This document shows positions 9,241 through 16,451 of a DNA stretch of 16,987 bases, piece by piece. The stretch comes from Synura sp. LO234KE (Eukaryota > Sar > Synurophyceae > Synurales > Mallomonadaceae). The notes below the pieces were generated by a model that did not search any database, was not told the DNA's origin, and was given only the letters and a program-made list of their open reading frames with translations. Location of the stretch: NCBI GenBank assembly GCA_015143735.1, contig VKHC01000154.1:1-16987 (forward strand). Direction: 5' to 3'. A program made the position numbers and the translations under genes. How positions within the stretch are numbered: the stretch's first letter is position 1; each line of letters starts with the position of its first letter.

Positions 9241-10713
9241 CTGAAATTTGAGTTTTCGCCTGATTTTGCTATTTGATATTTTGAATGTTGGAGATGCCGC
9301 AGCTTCTAATTTCTGTAAGGGTTGGTTGGAATGATTATTGCTTGACCTAAATCCAATTATTTTTTACTTGTCTTCATGCTTTATTACATGAGATATTGCA
9401 TTTCTGCTACTCACATGATACTTTTGAATTTGAATGAATATTACGTTTGAGTGACTGCACGTCTGTGGATATGCCACGGAACTTGCGTAATTAATCAGCT
9501 TACTTTTTGTTGAAAAAATCTTTGCTGCTGAGCCATTTGTCTGCTCATTCGGGATTAGAACTGCATATCTACCCATAGATACTAACTAGAGTCAACTGCA
9601 TTTGACAGAAGTTAGAACCTCAGGAACTGTTTCTGAGTTTGGTTGTGGAATAGTGGTTAGTAGCGAGGAGTGTTCGACAGAAGTCGACGAATAAGCGTAA
9701 GTAAGACCTACCGCGCGCTTTCTCAGAGCCGAACTGTGTTGGAGGAGTAGCTGCGGCACACAACTGTCCGACCCTGTCCATCTCCAAGTATGGCACATGG
9801 GGGTCGGAGCACTCTGGTAGGGATGTTTGATCTTCGGCTGGTCATAACGGTGTTTTTGGGTCTTCTCATCGACTTTTCAATTGAGTGGCCGATCCCTAGT
9901 GTTGTGACGATTCTTGAGTAAGCCCTGGTTTGAAGTGGCCGCTAGAACTCTCTGCAATTACTTCTTATTAGCGACTTCTGGGAAACACACGGAAAAGTAG
10001 AAAAAATTGACAATTGGCAGGGAACATTACTCCAAGCAACAGAGAGGACGTCGGAAGATAGCACTTTCAGAAGACTTCCCCGAATTTTCTGCTATTTTGA
10101 GAATGTTCGTGTTTTCGAGTTGCAGAGGTCGATTTTCAAAGCTGGCGATGCATATCGAACTCTTTGGCGACCAAAATTTTGAAGGTGTTATAAGCCATGA
10201 TATAATTCCCTATAGGCAAATTTAGAGTTGAAACCTCTCAGAACAGGAGTTGAAAAAATCTCAATTGCGATCTTGATGATAACCGCCGTACGTTTTTCTT
10301 TCTACGGGCACGCTAATCCTAGTATTCTTTCTACGGTTCTCTTTTTACGGATTAATATTTTTAGAATAATTTTTTACTGTGCTTTAGAACCACTCTATCG
10401 ATTAACTCTATAGAAATACTCGATAGAAATCTTGAGAACAATCATTGTAAAGAAAAGCTCCATAGAAATTATTAGTAGTCCCTGCAGCGCCTACCTATTC
10501 ATTTTGGCGCGTTACCCGGTTTCAGACGCAGTAAATACTATTTTATTTACGGTCACTCTACCACTCCCTTTATAGCTACAATACGCACACCGACTCTATG
10601 AATTAATAAGTTTAGTCCACCGATGGAGAGTACTAGCCCAAGGAACGATGTGTTTCCACTTCTCATCGAGAAATGTCTTTTTTGATTTCCTTCCCTCACC
10701 TTAAACTAAGAGT
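9241..10713. other. Intergenic region, no supported gene
   Basis: AT-rich with only short frames (for example 10007-10225 plus, 72 codons, and 9592-9798 minus, 68 codons) that lack motifs. Nothing here could be recognised as an RNA gene or mobile element. Confidence 0.35.
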
Positions 10714-11112
10714 TTACGTTGGAAAAACTGAGAACCACCGAGGAACGACGAGTTTGTTTACGAGTACGTACTCCAGCCTCTCTGAGAAGTAGTAAACAAC
10801 GAGTTCCTTTTGACGAGATGATTTGGGGTTTGACTTGTATAAACGAAGTTTGGAAAAGGTTATTTGAGCCAAATCGATTCGGTGCATCGGCCTCAACATT
10901 TTGGGAACAATATTCTGTGTGCCATAAAAGAAAAATAAGATTACCAAACTATACATAATAATTGCAGCGGTTAGGCTAGCCATTTTCTTCACGATAAAAC
11001 GTGAAGAGCTAAGATGTTGGATGTGCGCCCTCACGGGGGCGTAGATACCATGCGTGGGCGTAGCATCAGCCGAATTTTCTATCGTCATGCTTTGAAAGAA
11101 AATTTCAGACAA
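10714..11112 (-). CDS. Doubtful hypothetical protein with one membrane segment
   Basis: A 132-codon minus frame with one hydrophobic segment (about residues 46-66, LTAAIIMYSLVILFFFYG) after a basic KK pair and followed by a basic, Lys/Arg-rich half. It lies about 385 bp downstream of the stop of the repeat-domain gene on the same strand, so a link with that gene cannot be excluded, but no splice evidence joins them. A plus-strand frame overlaps it. It could be chance in AT-rich sequence. Confidence 0.18.
   Translation of the reverse strand: MSEIFFQSMTIENSADATPTHGIYAPVRAHIQHLSSSRFIVKKMASLTAAIIMYSLVILFFFYGTQNIVPKMLRPMHRIDLAQITFSKLRLYKSNPKSSRQKELVVYYFSERLEYVLVNKLVVPRWFSVFPT
10762..10773. repeat. 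12-bp perfect palindrome
   Basis: GAGTACGTACTC is self-complementary. It lies between GTTTAC (10756-10761) and GTAAAC (about 10792), so a larger imperfect hairpin is possible. Confidence 0.3.
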
Positions 11113-11376
11113 ACCTTGATCGGAATTTTTGCATTTTGATCTGTTTATCTACAGAGAAACCAATCAGCTCTGGTTTCCTTGAAGAAAAAGTAGGCTAGAA
11201 ATGCAAAGTTGTACCCGATTATGTTCACTGCATTACAAACTAGCGACAAGATTTTATAAAAACAGGCCAATTTCCAGACAACAACGCTCAAAGTTGGACT
11301 AGAAAAATACTAAGCTATGTTTTGGCGATGTCGAACAAAGCACGTTTTTTAAACTACATAACAAAATGAATAGTTT

Positions 11377-11400
11377 CGGGTCAATTTATGAATTGACTCG
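11377..11400. repeat. Inverted repeat, 10-bp arms, 4-nt loop
   Basis: CGGGTCAATT, loop TATG, AATTGACTCG: nine of ten positions pair as Watson-Crick and one as a G/T-type mismatch. It lies about 100 bp beyond the 3' end of the repeat-domain locus. Role unknown. Confidence 0.35.
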
Positions 11401-11496
11401 CGTCAAACAAAGGAATAGGATTAATTATATTCCATCTTCGATTTAACACATTCCAAATAAGAGTTGATAGATATTTCATTCCCCTTAACATATCTC

Positions 11497-11740
11497 CTAG
11501 GAAGACGAATGCGTCGGAGCGGTGTAAGGCTTTGATGACGTAGACGATAAGGGTTGTTGAGAAGGTTGAGTGGTGGAAGTACTTGGAACAGCTGATGCAG
11601 AAATCGGCTTTGGAGAGGGAGGAAATGACGGTGAGAGACTTAGAGGATATGACGGACTACGAGTGGGCAGTAAGGTCGAAATATATGTTGGACTTGTCGA
11701 CTTGGACGAGTTTGGAACTACTGTCACAATCCAAGAGGGA
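11497..11740 (-). other. Pro/Ser/Thr-rich 3' end of the repeat-domain locus
   Basis: In frame with the stop at 11497-11499 the sequence reads VPNSSKSTSPTYISTLLPT and on to QPSQQPLSSTSSKPYTAPTHSSS, a mucin-like composition. It is in a different frame from the Pro/Ser/Thr frame of the minisatellite, so either a small intron or a frameshift lies near 11724-11750. No hydrophobic anchor follows. Confidence 0.4.
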
Positions 11741-11754
11741 TACAAGGAGATGGG

Positions 11755-12167
11755 GACAATGACAAAATCGATGAAGGGGACGAGGTGGGCACTAGCGACC
11801 GTCTCGAAGTAGGTAATGTTGACGGTGCTGGTGAAGGGAGTAGCGATGGCGGCGATGAAGGGGACGCGGTAGGCACTAGCAATGGTCTCCACGTGGGTGA
11901 TAATGACGATGCTGATGAAGGGAACAGCGATGGCGGCAATGTGAGGGACGCGGTAGGCACTAGCGATGGTCCCGAAGTGGGTGATAATGACGGTGGTAAT
12001 GAAGGAGCCAGAGAGGGAGTAGATGAAGGGGACGAGGTAGGCACTAGAGACGGTCTCGAAGTGAGTGATAATGGCGGTGGTAATGAAGGGGCCAGCGATG
12101 GCAGCGATGAAGTGGACGATGCAGGCACTGGAGACGGTTCCCAGGGTGGGCGATATTGACGTTGATA
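11755..12167 (-). repeat. 84-bp minisatellite, about five units
   Basis: The landmark GGCACT(A/G)G recurs at 11788, 11872, 11956, 12040 and 12124, every 84 bp without indels, while the units differ by many substitutions. As 84 is a multiple of three, each frame repeats every 28 codons. On the minus strand one frame (11724-12128) gives a Pro/Ser/Thr/Leu-rich protein such as PSLVPTSSPSSTPSLAPS; a second is also open; on the plus strand an acidic Gly/Asp-rich frame is open. The Pro/Ser/Thr frame is the likeliest meaning, as a stalk or spacer. Confidence 0.7.
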
Positions 12168-12549
12168 GTGAATGACACACTCTGGCTCGAGGCGTCAGCG
12201 ATGAATCTCCCGGAGTAGTACGTCATGGTCATGATCGGGGGGGCCGCTGTGGTCAGTACGACTGTAGGTCCGATATACACCACGATGAAGGCTGAGCCCC
12301 TTGCCCCGGACGCCGCATAAGATGAAAGAGTATACAATGCTCCTGGACCAAGTACCAGACTCTGCACGACAGAAGCCCCACTACTCTGAAGACCCAGTAG
12401 CTGGTTCCCATCCACTGCCAGGATACCTCGGTGGCCGTTCGAGCCAGAGCGAATCAACGCCACTCCGGATCCTCCGGACCAGTACGACGAACAGCCAGAT
12501 ACGTCCGAGGTCACGGCGGGAGACTCGAAACTGGGATTGAGTACATTCA
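12168..12549 (-). pseudogene. Domain exon E: truncated copy fused to a minisatellite
   Basis: The 382 nt from the acceptor TACGTAG to SVSFT align with domain B without any gap (B 14380-13999). Homology stops at 12168, before the CGYG motif and final strand, and the next bases belong to the 84-bp repeat. Reading on in frame gives a non-family sequence and a stop at 12044. A donor site was not found at the break. Confidence 0.58.
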
Positions 12550-12605
12550 CTACGTACAACCAGGCGCACAAATTGGATTAATATCAAGAGGAAAAGCTTA
12601 TATAC

Positions 12606-12623
12606 CTGCAGCTGAACCAGATA
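12606..12623 (-). other. 18-nt microexon between domains D and E
   Basis: TATCTGGTTCAGCTGCAG, differing at one base from the A-B microexon, between TTTTTTGACAG and GTATATAAG. It encodes V-SGSAA-V in phase 1 and joins VLNPSFESP of domain E. Flanking introns are 67 nt (12624-12690) and 56 nt (12550-12605). Confidence 0.6.
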
Positions 12624-12690
12624 CTGTCAAAAAAAAAAATCAGAAAGTAATCACAAAACAATAAGAAAGTGTGCTTCAGCATACCCTTAC

Positions 12691-13120
12691 CTTGTTGCAA
12701 AGTTTCAGCATCCACAAATACCATAGAGGAACAACCGTACCCGCACGTGTTCGTAAATGGTACCCTCTTACTCGAGGCGTCGGCCACAAACCACATAGCA
12801 TAAATCACCATGCTTGTGGATCGCAAAGGCTGCACCACCGTCAGACTAGTGGCTCCTGCATATACGGTCAGCGCGGCGATACCATCGTAGCGAGAGGCTG
12901 CACTGAAAGTCAGAACATTTGTGGATCCTGGAGTGAAAGTGATGGGCTGCTGTACGTAAGCCCCATCACTCCGAAGACCCAACAGCTGCCAATATCTCCC
13001 CGTAGTTGTCGGATACTGAATTTATAACCACTACATTGGAGCCCCCAGGCCAGTACGAGGGACTTCCCAATGCATCCGCTATTACTGAGGGATCCTCAAA
13101 GCTCGGATTACAAATGTAGG
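12691..13120 (-). pseudogene. Domain exon D: 14-nt deletion
   Basis: Length 430 nt, exactly 14 below 444. Sequence matches siblings up to EILA, then the 14 bases encoding most of VDGNQ are missing at the 12985/12986 junction, leaving GGCAG|CTG. In intact B the lost segment lies between two CAG triplets, so slippage between direct repeats explains it. The frame then continues as LLGLRSDGAYVQQ to FVDAETLQQ and donor CAAG|GTAAGG. Confidence 0.62.
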
Positions 13121-13176
13121 CTGCATACACACAGCAGACTACCAGCAGCTCAATTCGGCAATCGTTTCGCACTTAC

Positions 13177-13194
13177 CTGATGCATTGGTAGACG
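13177..13194 (-). other. 18-nt microexon between domains C and D
   Basis: CGTCTACCAATGCATCAG between acceptor CCTTCTAG and donor GTAAGTG. In phase 1 it encodes A-STNAS-A and joins to YICNPSFEDP of domain D. Same length and phase as the other two microexons but different sequence; NAS is a possible N-glycosylation sequon. Flanking introns are 88 nt (13195-13282) and 56 nt (13121-13176). Confidence 0.55.
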
Positions 13195-13282
13195 CTAGAA
13201 GGGATCGACCACATGGAGCAGGTTTCGAATATAGTTAATACAAGCGTGGTAAAGAATACAGTCCTAATCATGCGCAACTTAC

Positions 13283-13725
13283 CTAGTTGCAGAGTAATTA
13301 TATCCAGAAACACCATGTTGGAAAACCATAGCCACAAGTGTTGGAAAAACTAACCGCTTTGCCAGAGGCATCGGCCTCGAAACGCATGGAACAGATCGCC
13401 ATCAAGGTGGATTGCAAGGGCTGTGCCACCACCATGCTAGCGGCTCCTGTTACAACCGTTAGTGTGGCTAAGCCATCGTAGCGAGAGGCCGCATAAAATG
13501 TTAGCGCGTAAGCGGATCCCGCGCTGAATCGAATAAGCTGCTGAATAGTCGCCCCGCTACTTTTCAATCCCGCCAACTGCTTACCCTCACTGGAGAATAT
13601 ACCTCCAAATACACTGCTGCCGGACCGTATCACCCATACAGGTCCTGTACCAGTCCAGTTCCGTGGACTACTCTGCAACGAATCAGAGATGACAGGGAGC
13701 TCGAAGCCCGGGTCCGCGATGGTCA
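13283..13725 (-). pseudogene. Domain exon C: single-base deletion near its 3' end
   Basis: Length 443 nt, one short of 444. The frame is good from VTIADPGFELP through SFSNTCGYG, then turns to FPTWCFWI and a stop. Siblings read GGT TGT TCC at this point and C reads GGT TTT CC, so one base is missing at about 13324; beyond it the other frame still encodes a sibling-like M-V-F-x-D ending and a perfect donor, CTAG|GTAAGT. Acceptor is GTGTCAG at 13726. Confidence 0.62.
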
Positions 13726-13780
13726 CTGACACCGACACAATTTTCACTAAGCGGTAAGATTGGGAGTGGTAATCGCCTAC

Positions 13781-13867
13781 CATCATTGGCCACCGTCGGT
13801 CTAAAGCTAGGATTCGGTGGAGATGACGGCAAAGAAGTCGGTTGTCGCGATGGCGGTGAGGAGGACA
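13781..13867 (-). other. Ser/Pro-rich linker exon, 87 nt, between domains B and C
   Basis: Acceptor TTGTCCATAG, donor ATG|GTAGGCG. In phase 1 it encodes V-SSSPPSRQPTSLPSS and on to RPTVAND, 29 codons, typical of an extended and probably O-glycosylated spacer. The 69-nt upstream intron (13868-13936) removes a TAG at 13881 and the 55-nt downstream intron (13726-13780) moves the frame correctly into domain C, which supports the model. Confidence 0.55.
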
Positions 13868-13936
13868 CTATGGACAAACACTACCGTGTCAACCTTTCAA
13901 TAGACTGTACAGAAGCCAAAAATTTATGAAACGAAC

Positions 13937-14380
13937 CTTGAGCGACAACGACCTGGTCGATAAACGCGACATTACTACAGCCGTAGCCACATGCGTTTGT
14001 GAATGACACACTCTGGCTCGAGGCGTCAGCGATGAATCTCACAGAGTAGTACGTCATGGTCATGATCTGGGGGGCCGCTGTGGTCAGTACGACTGTAGGT
14101 CCGATATACACCACGATGGAGGCTGAGCCTCTTGCCCCAGACGCCGCAAAAAATGAAAAAGTATACAATGCTCCTGGACCAAGCACCAGACTCTGTAGGA
14201 CAGAAGCCCCACTACTCTGAAGACCCAGCAGCTGGTTCCCATCCACTGCCAGGATACCACCGTAGCCGTTCGAGCCAGAGCGAATCAATACCGCTCCGGA
14301 TCCTCCGGACCAGTACGACGGACAGCCAGATGCGTCGGAAGTCAAGGCAGGAGACCTGAAACTGGAATTGAGTACAGCTG
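13937..14380 (-). CDS. Domain exon B: intact 444-nt beta-sandwich module
   Basis: The only undamaged copy: 444 nt, 148 codons, acceptor GTACGTAG|CAGCTG, donor CAAG|GTTCG. Landmarks are AVLNSSFRSPALTSD, SYWSGGSGAVLIRSGS, DGNQLLGLQSSGA, LGPGALYTFSFFAASGA, RFIADASSQSVSF and NACGYGCSNVAFIDQVVVAQ. Two Cys in the CGYGC motif and one in SGCPSYW could form a disulphide, as expected outside the cell. It is a second subtype, closest to E, while A, C and D share ASRYDG and VVQPL motifs. Confidence 0.6.
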
Positions 14381-14451
14381 CTACGTACAACCAGGAGCAC
14401 AAATTCGATTGATGTAGAAAGGATTAACTAATATATCATCATGGCGTATAC

Positions 14452-14469
14452 CTGCAGCTGGACCAGATA
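14452..14469 (-). other. 18-nt microexon between domains A and B
   Basis: TATCTGGTCCAGCTGCAG, preceded by TTTATTAG and followed by GTATACG. Joined in phase 1 to both neighbours it encodes V-SGPAA-A, giving CAACAAG-SGPAA hinge residues before the N-S-S-F start of domain B. Flanking introns are 67 nt (14470-14536) and 71 nt (14381-14451). The near-identical microexon at 12606-12623 supports it. Confidence 0.6.
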
Positions 14470-14536
14470 CTAATAAATACGAAATTTAGTACGTAAACCG
14501 AAAATAGTGAGAAAGTGTTATTTGCCATACCCTGAC

Positions 14537-14964
14537 CTTGTTGCAAAGTTGCAGCATCCACAAATACCATAGAGGAACAACCGTACCCGCATGTGTTCGT
14601 AAATGTTACCCTCTTACTCCGGCGTCGGCATAGATCGCCATGCTTGTGGATCACAAAGGCTGCACCACCGTTAGACTAGTGGCTCCTTCATATACGGTCA
14701 GTGCGGCGATACCATCGTAGCGAGAGGCCGCACGGAAAGTCAGAACGTATTTGGATCCTGGAGTGAAAGTGATAGGCTGCTGTACGTAAGCCCCACTACT
14801 CTGTAGTCCTAAGAACTAAGTCCCATCGGTGGAGAAAACTCCTCCAAAAGCTATGCTTCCTGAATGAATCATCCAAACAGAACCAGATTCCGTCCAGTTC
14901 CAAGCAATATTTTGTGAAAACTACGAAACAACAGGTTGCTCGAAACTACTATCTAGTATGGGGA
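14537..14964 (-). pseudogene. Domain exon A: three stop codons and two deletions
   Basis: Length 428 nt, exactly 16 short of the intact 444. Alignment with D shows a 15-nt loss near 14626-14629 (missing the codons for MWFVA) and a 1-nt loss near 14620, which shifts the frame. Stops are TAG at 14921-14923, TAG at 14816-14818 (Gln CAG in the siblings) and TGA at 14651-14653 (Arg CGA in D); the last two are C-to-T changes. The 3' splice site is CAAAAG|TCCCC and the donor is AAG|GTCAGG, both still usable. Confidence 0.65.
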
Positions 14965-15472
14965 CTTTTGTTGCATCAAATTATCCGATTTTTCAGTAAA
15001 ATTAACTGGAACGACATTAAACCCTATCTCCAAACTCATGACAGAATAAGAGTAGATTATCAAATGTTGTGGTGACGGCTGATAGTAACCTGTTCAACAT
15101 TAATCAAAATATCTAAATTTTTGACCACGACATAATTAAAAATACCTGGGCCATCATCTACCAAATCTGGGACGGGATAGGATATAAAAAAATTAATGTA
15201 TCTTCCCATGCAAAAAAAATACTTACACTTCTTACCCACACTTACAACTTGAACAATTCGACACCCAAATTTGCACTAGTGAATTATATATCCGATTTTG
15301 TCAATCATAGTAATTTAGAATCATTGAATATTCATTCATAAATGAGAATTTTTATATACCTGGTAATGCATAAATATTACGCAAGCGCGTGTACAAAAAT
15401 GAATAGCGATCATTCTTGTAAAGATACAGCATTACTAGTGGCCTGGCTACGAACAATTGGAATTGAGTTGTG
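14965..15472. other. AT-rich region between the repeat-domain locus and PDCD5
   Basis: The two loci are head to head. This 508-bp stretch should hold the 5' exon or exons of the array (a signal peptide would be expected) and both promoters, but I could not identify a convincing Met-initiated hydrophobic exon on the minus strand. Confidence 0.4.
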
Positions 15473-15940
15473 ATGGAAGTTCCTTCCGTTGATGATATTA
15501 ATGCATTTCAGCGGAAAGTAATCATAATATGCGCTGTATAATATAATTATTGTTTAAAAGATTATTTTCAGGAATTGGAGCAACAGGAAAACGACGAAAG
15601 GAAAAAATTAATTATAGATCAAATACTAGAACCTGCTGCCAAGGATAGGCTGACTAGACTGGGGCTGGTAAAGCCGGATAAGTGTCGATCGGTGGAAGAT
15701 AGCTTAATTCGAGCCGCTACCACTGGGCAACTAAAGGGAAAGGTAAATTATTCGCTTCGGGTTTCATAACGAGGAGTAATCCATAACTAAACATAGGTCA
15801 CCGATCAGCAACTGATACATATGCTTGAGCAAATATCGGCAGATGGCGCATCATCTGGAAATAGTGGACCTAAAATAATTGTTAGAAGGAGGAATTATGG
15901 AATAGATGACGAAGATGATCTAGATGATGATGACATTTGA
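15473..15940 (+). CDS. PDCD5: PDCD5 family DNA-binding protein, three exons, complete
   Basis: Exons 15473-15517, 15572-15742 and 15797-15940 join in phase 0 to give 119 residues, close to the roughly 125 of animal PDCD5. The family is conserved from archaea to animals as a small helical DNA-binding protein; in animals it is a nuclear and cytosolic cell-death-associated protein. Visible family features are the charged N-terminal helix (ELEQQENDERKK, 16-27), the core ILEPAAKDRLTRLGLVKPDK (33-52), SVEDSLI (55-61), GQL and VTDQQLIHMLEQIS (67-86), then KIIVRRRNYGIDDEDDLDDDD (98-118) with the basic patch and acidic tail. The N terminus before the helix is shorter than in animals. Start at the ATG of MEVPSVDD, the only one in frame upstream of intron 1. 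A role in cell death in this organism is not implied. Confidence 0.93.
15518..15571 (+). other. PDCD5 intron 1, 54 nt
   Basis: AAA|GTAATC to TTATTTTCAG|GAA, phase 0. AT-rich. Confidence 0.85.
15743..15796 (+). other. PDCD5 intron 2, 54 nt
   Basis: AAG|GTAAAT to AAACATAG|GTC, phase 0, with a branch-like TAACTAAA about 6 nt before the acceptor. The same length as intron 1. Confidence 0.85.
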
Positions 15941-16297
15941 TCTCTAATACAAGTCGGAGTCACTTGTCTGATCTCTCTCAGATTCTAATACGTTGGCTGA
16001 TTTCCCTGCATTTTTCTTTAGCGATGGTTTTGCCAATACCAAGATTTTACTGTAGTTGCTCATATCCCGAATATCAATTCTGGTTTTTTGTCCACCAAGG
16101 TAACGTTTATGCTGTAAGTGAATGGAGCTAGAAAAGTTAAAGCAAGGTATTCGCTTGCACCGAACATGCCAATAGTCTTAGGCTTAATTAGAGTAGGGGA
16201 GCGGAAGCTAAGAAAAGAATTACCCACTGAGACAAGGTCCAAATAAAAACCACTCCAATGGAAGCGAGTCCAGTGGCTGACTCCTGAGTGGTGGGAG
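15941..16297. other. Region downstream of PDCD5, no supported gene
   Basis: Contains the PDCD5 3' UTR and an AATAAA at about 16243. A 94-codon minus frame (16060-16344) and a 64-codon plus frame overlap and show no motif. Confidence 0.4.
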
Positions 16298-16319
16298 CTC
16301 CAGGTGCCCACACCTGGAG
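16298..16319. repeat. Inverted repeat, 9-bp perfect arms, 4-nt loop
   Basis: CTCCAGGTG, loop CCCA, CACCTGGAG. It lies 17 bp before a much longer inverted repeat. Confidence 0.55.
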
Positions 16320-16335
16320 GAGTATGGTTAATCCT

Positions 16336-16389
16336 CCGCACCATGTCCCATTACATTCAACTTGAATGTAATGGGACACAGTGGTGCGG
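16336..16389. repeat. Long inverted repeat with 1-nt loop
   Basis: TGTCCCATTACATTCAA (16344-16360), one C, then its exact complement (16362-16378). After a 3-nt bulge (CAG) the arms continue as CCGCACCA (16336-16343) against TGGTGCGG (16382-16389), for 25 bp paired in total. Such a structure is a fold-back element, a cruciform site or a small hairpin RNA source; no terminal target duplication was found. Confidence 0.75.
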
Positions 16390-16390
16390 G

Positions 16391-16451
16391 GTACAACTTA
16401 TTCCTTCAACTAGTATCATGTACCACATATACTAGTAGTACGACTTATTCC
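16391..16451. repeat. Inverted repeat framed by 14-nt direct repeats
   Basis: GTAC(A/G)ACTTATTCC occurs at 16391-16404 and 16438-16451. Between them ACTAGTAT (16409-16416) and ATACTAGT (16429-16436) are perfect inverted arms with a 12-nt loop. It follows directly on the long inverted repeat. Confidence 0.5.

Larger units (their letters stand above)
11497..14964 (-). pseudogene. Multidomain gene of five tandem carbohydrate-binding-like beta-sandwich domains, mostly broken
   Basis: Transcript order is A (14964-14537), microexon, B (14380-13937), Ser/Pro linker exon (13867-13781), C (13725-13283), microexon, D (13120-12691), microexon, E (12549-about 12168), then a Pro/Ser/Thr-rich end to TAG at 11497. 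Each domain runs from an N-P/S-S/G-F-E-x-P start, through IRSGS, G-QL-GL-SSGA, Y-L-F-AASR/G and F-ADASS, to N-A/T-CGYG-(x)-M/V-F-D. This layout is typical of galactose-binding-like or DUF642-like jelly-roll domains of secreted and surface proteins; family assignment is by eye. All introns are phase 1, so all modules are symmetric. Only B is intact. Stops in A, frameshifts in C and D and the fusion in E rule out one continuous product. No signal peptide exon was found upstream of A. A live, alternatively spliced gene that skips the damaged exons is the alternative. Confidence 0.65.

Noticed and set aside
11785-12159. Plus-strand acidic Gly/Asp-rich repeat protein
   Set aside because: It is the complement of the minus-strand minisatellite that continues directly from domain E; no plus-strand exon context was found.
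12301-13027. Plus-strand frames at 12301-12540, 12431-12664 and 12671-13027
   Set aside because: They are shadows of the minus-strand domain exons D and E and have no features of their own.
14537-14964. Alternative genetic code reading TAG or TGA as sense
   Set aside because: Exon A also has a 1-nt frameshift and a 15-nt deletion, and PDCD5, VPS9 and the membrane gene end properly at standard stops.
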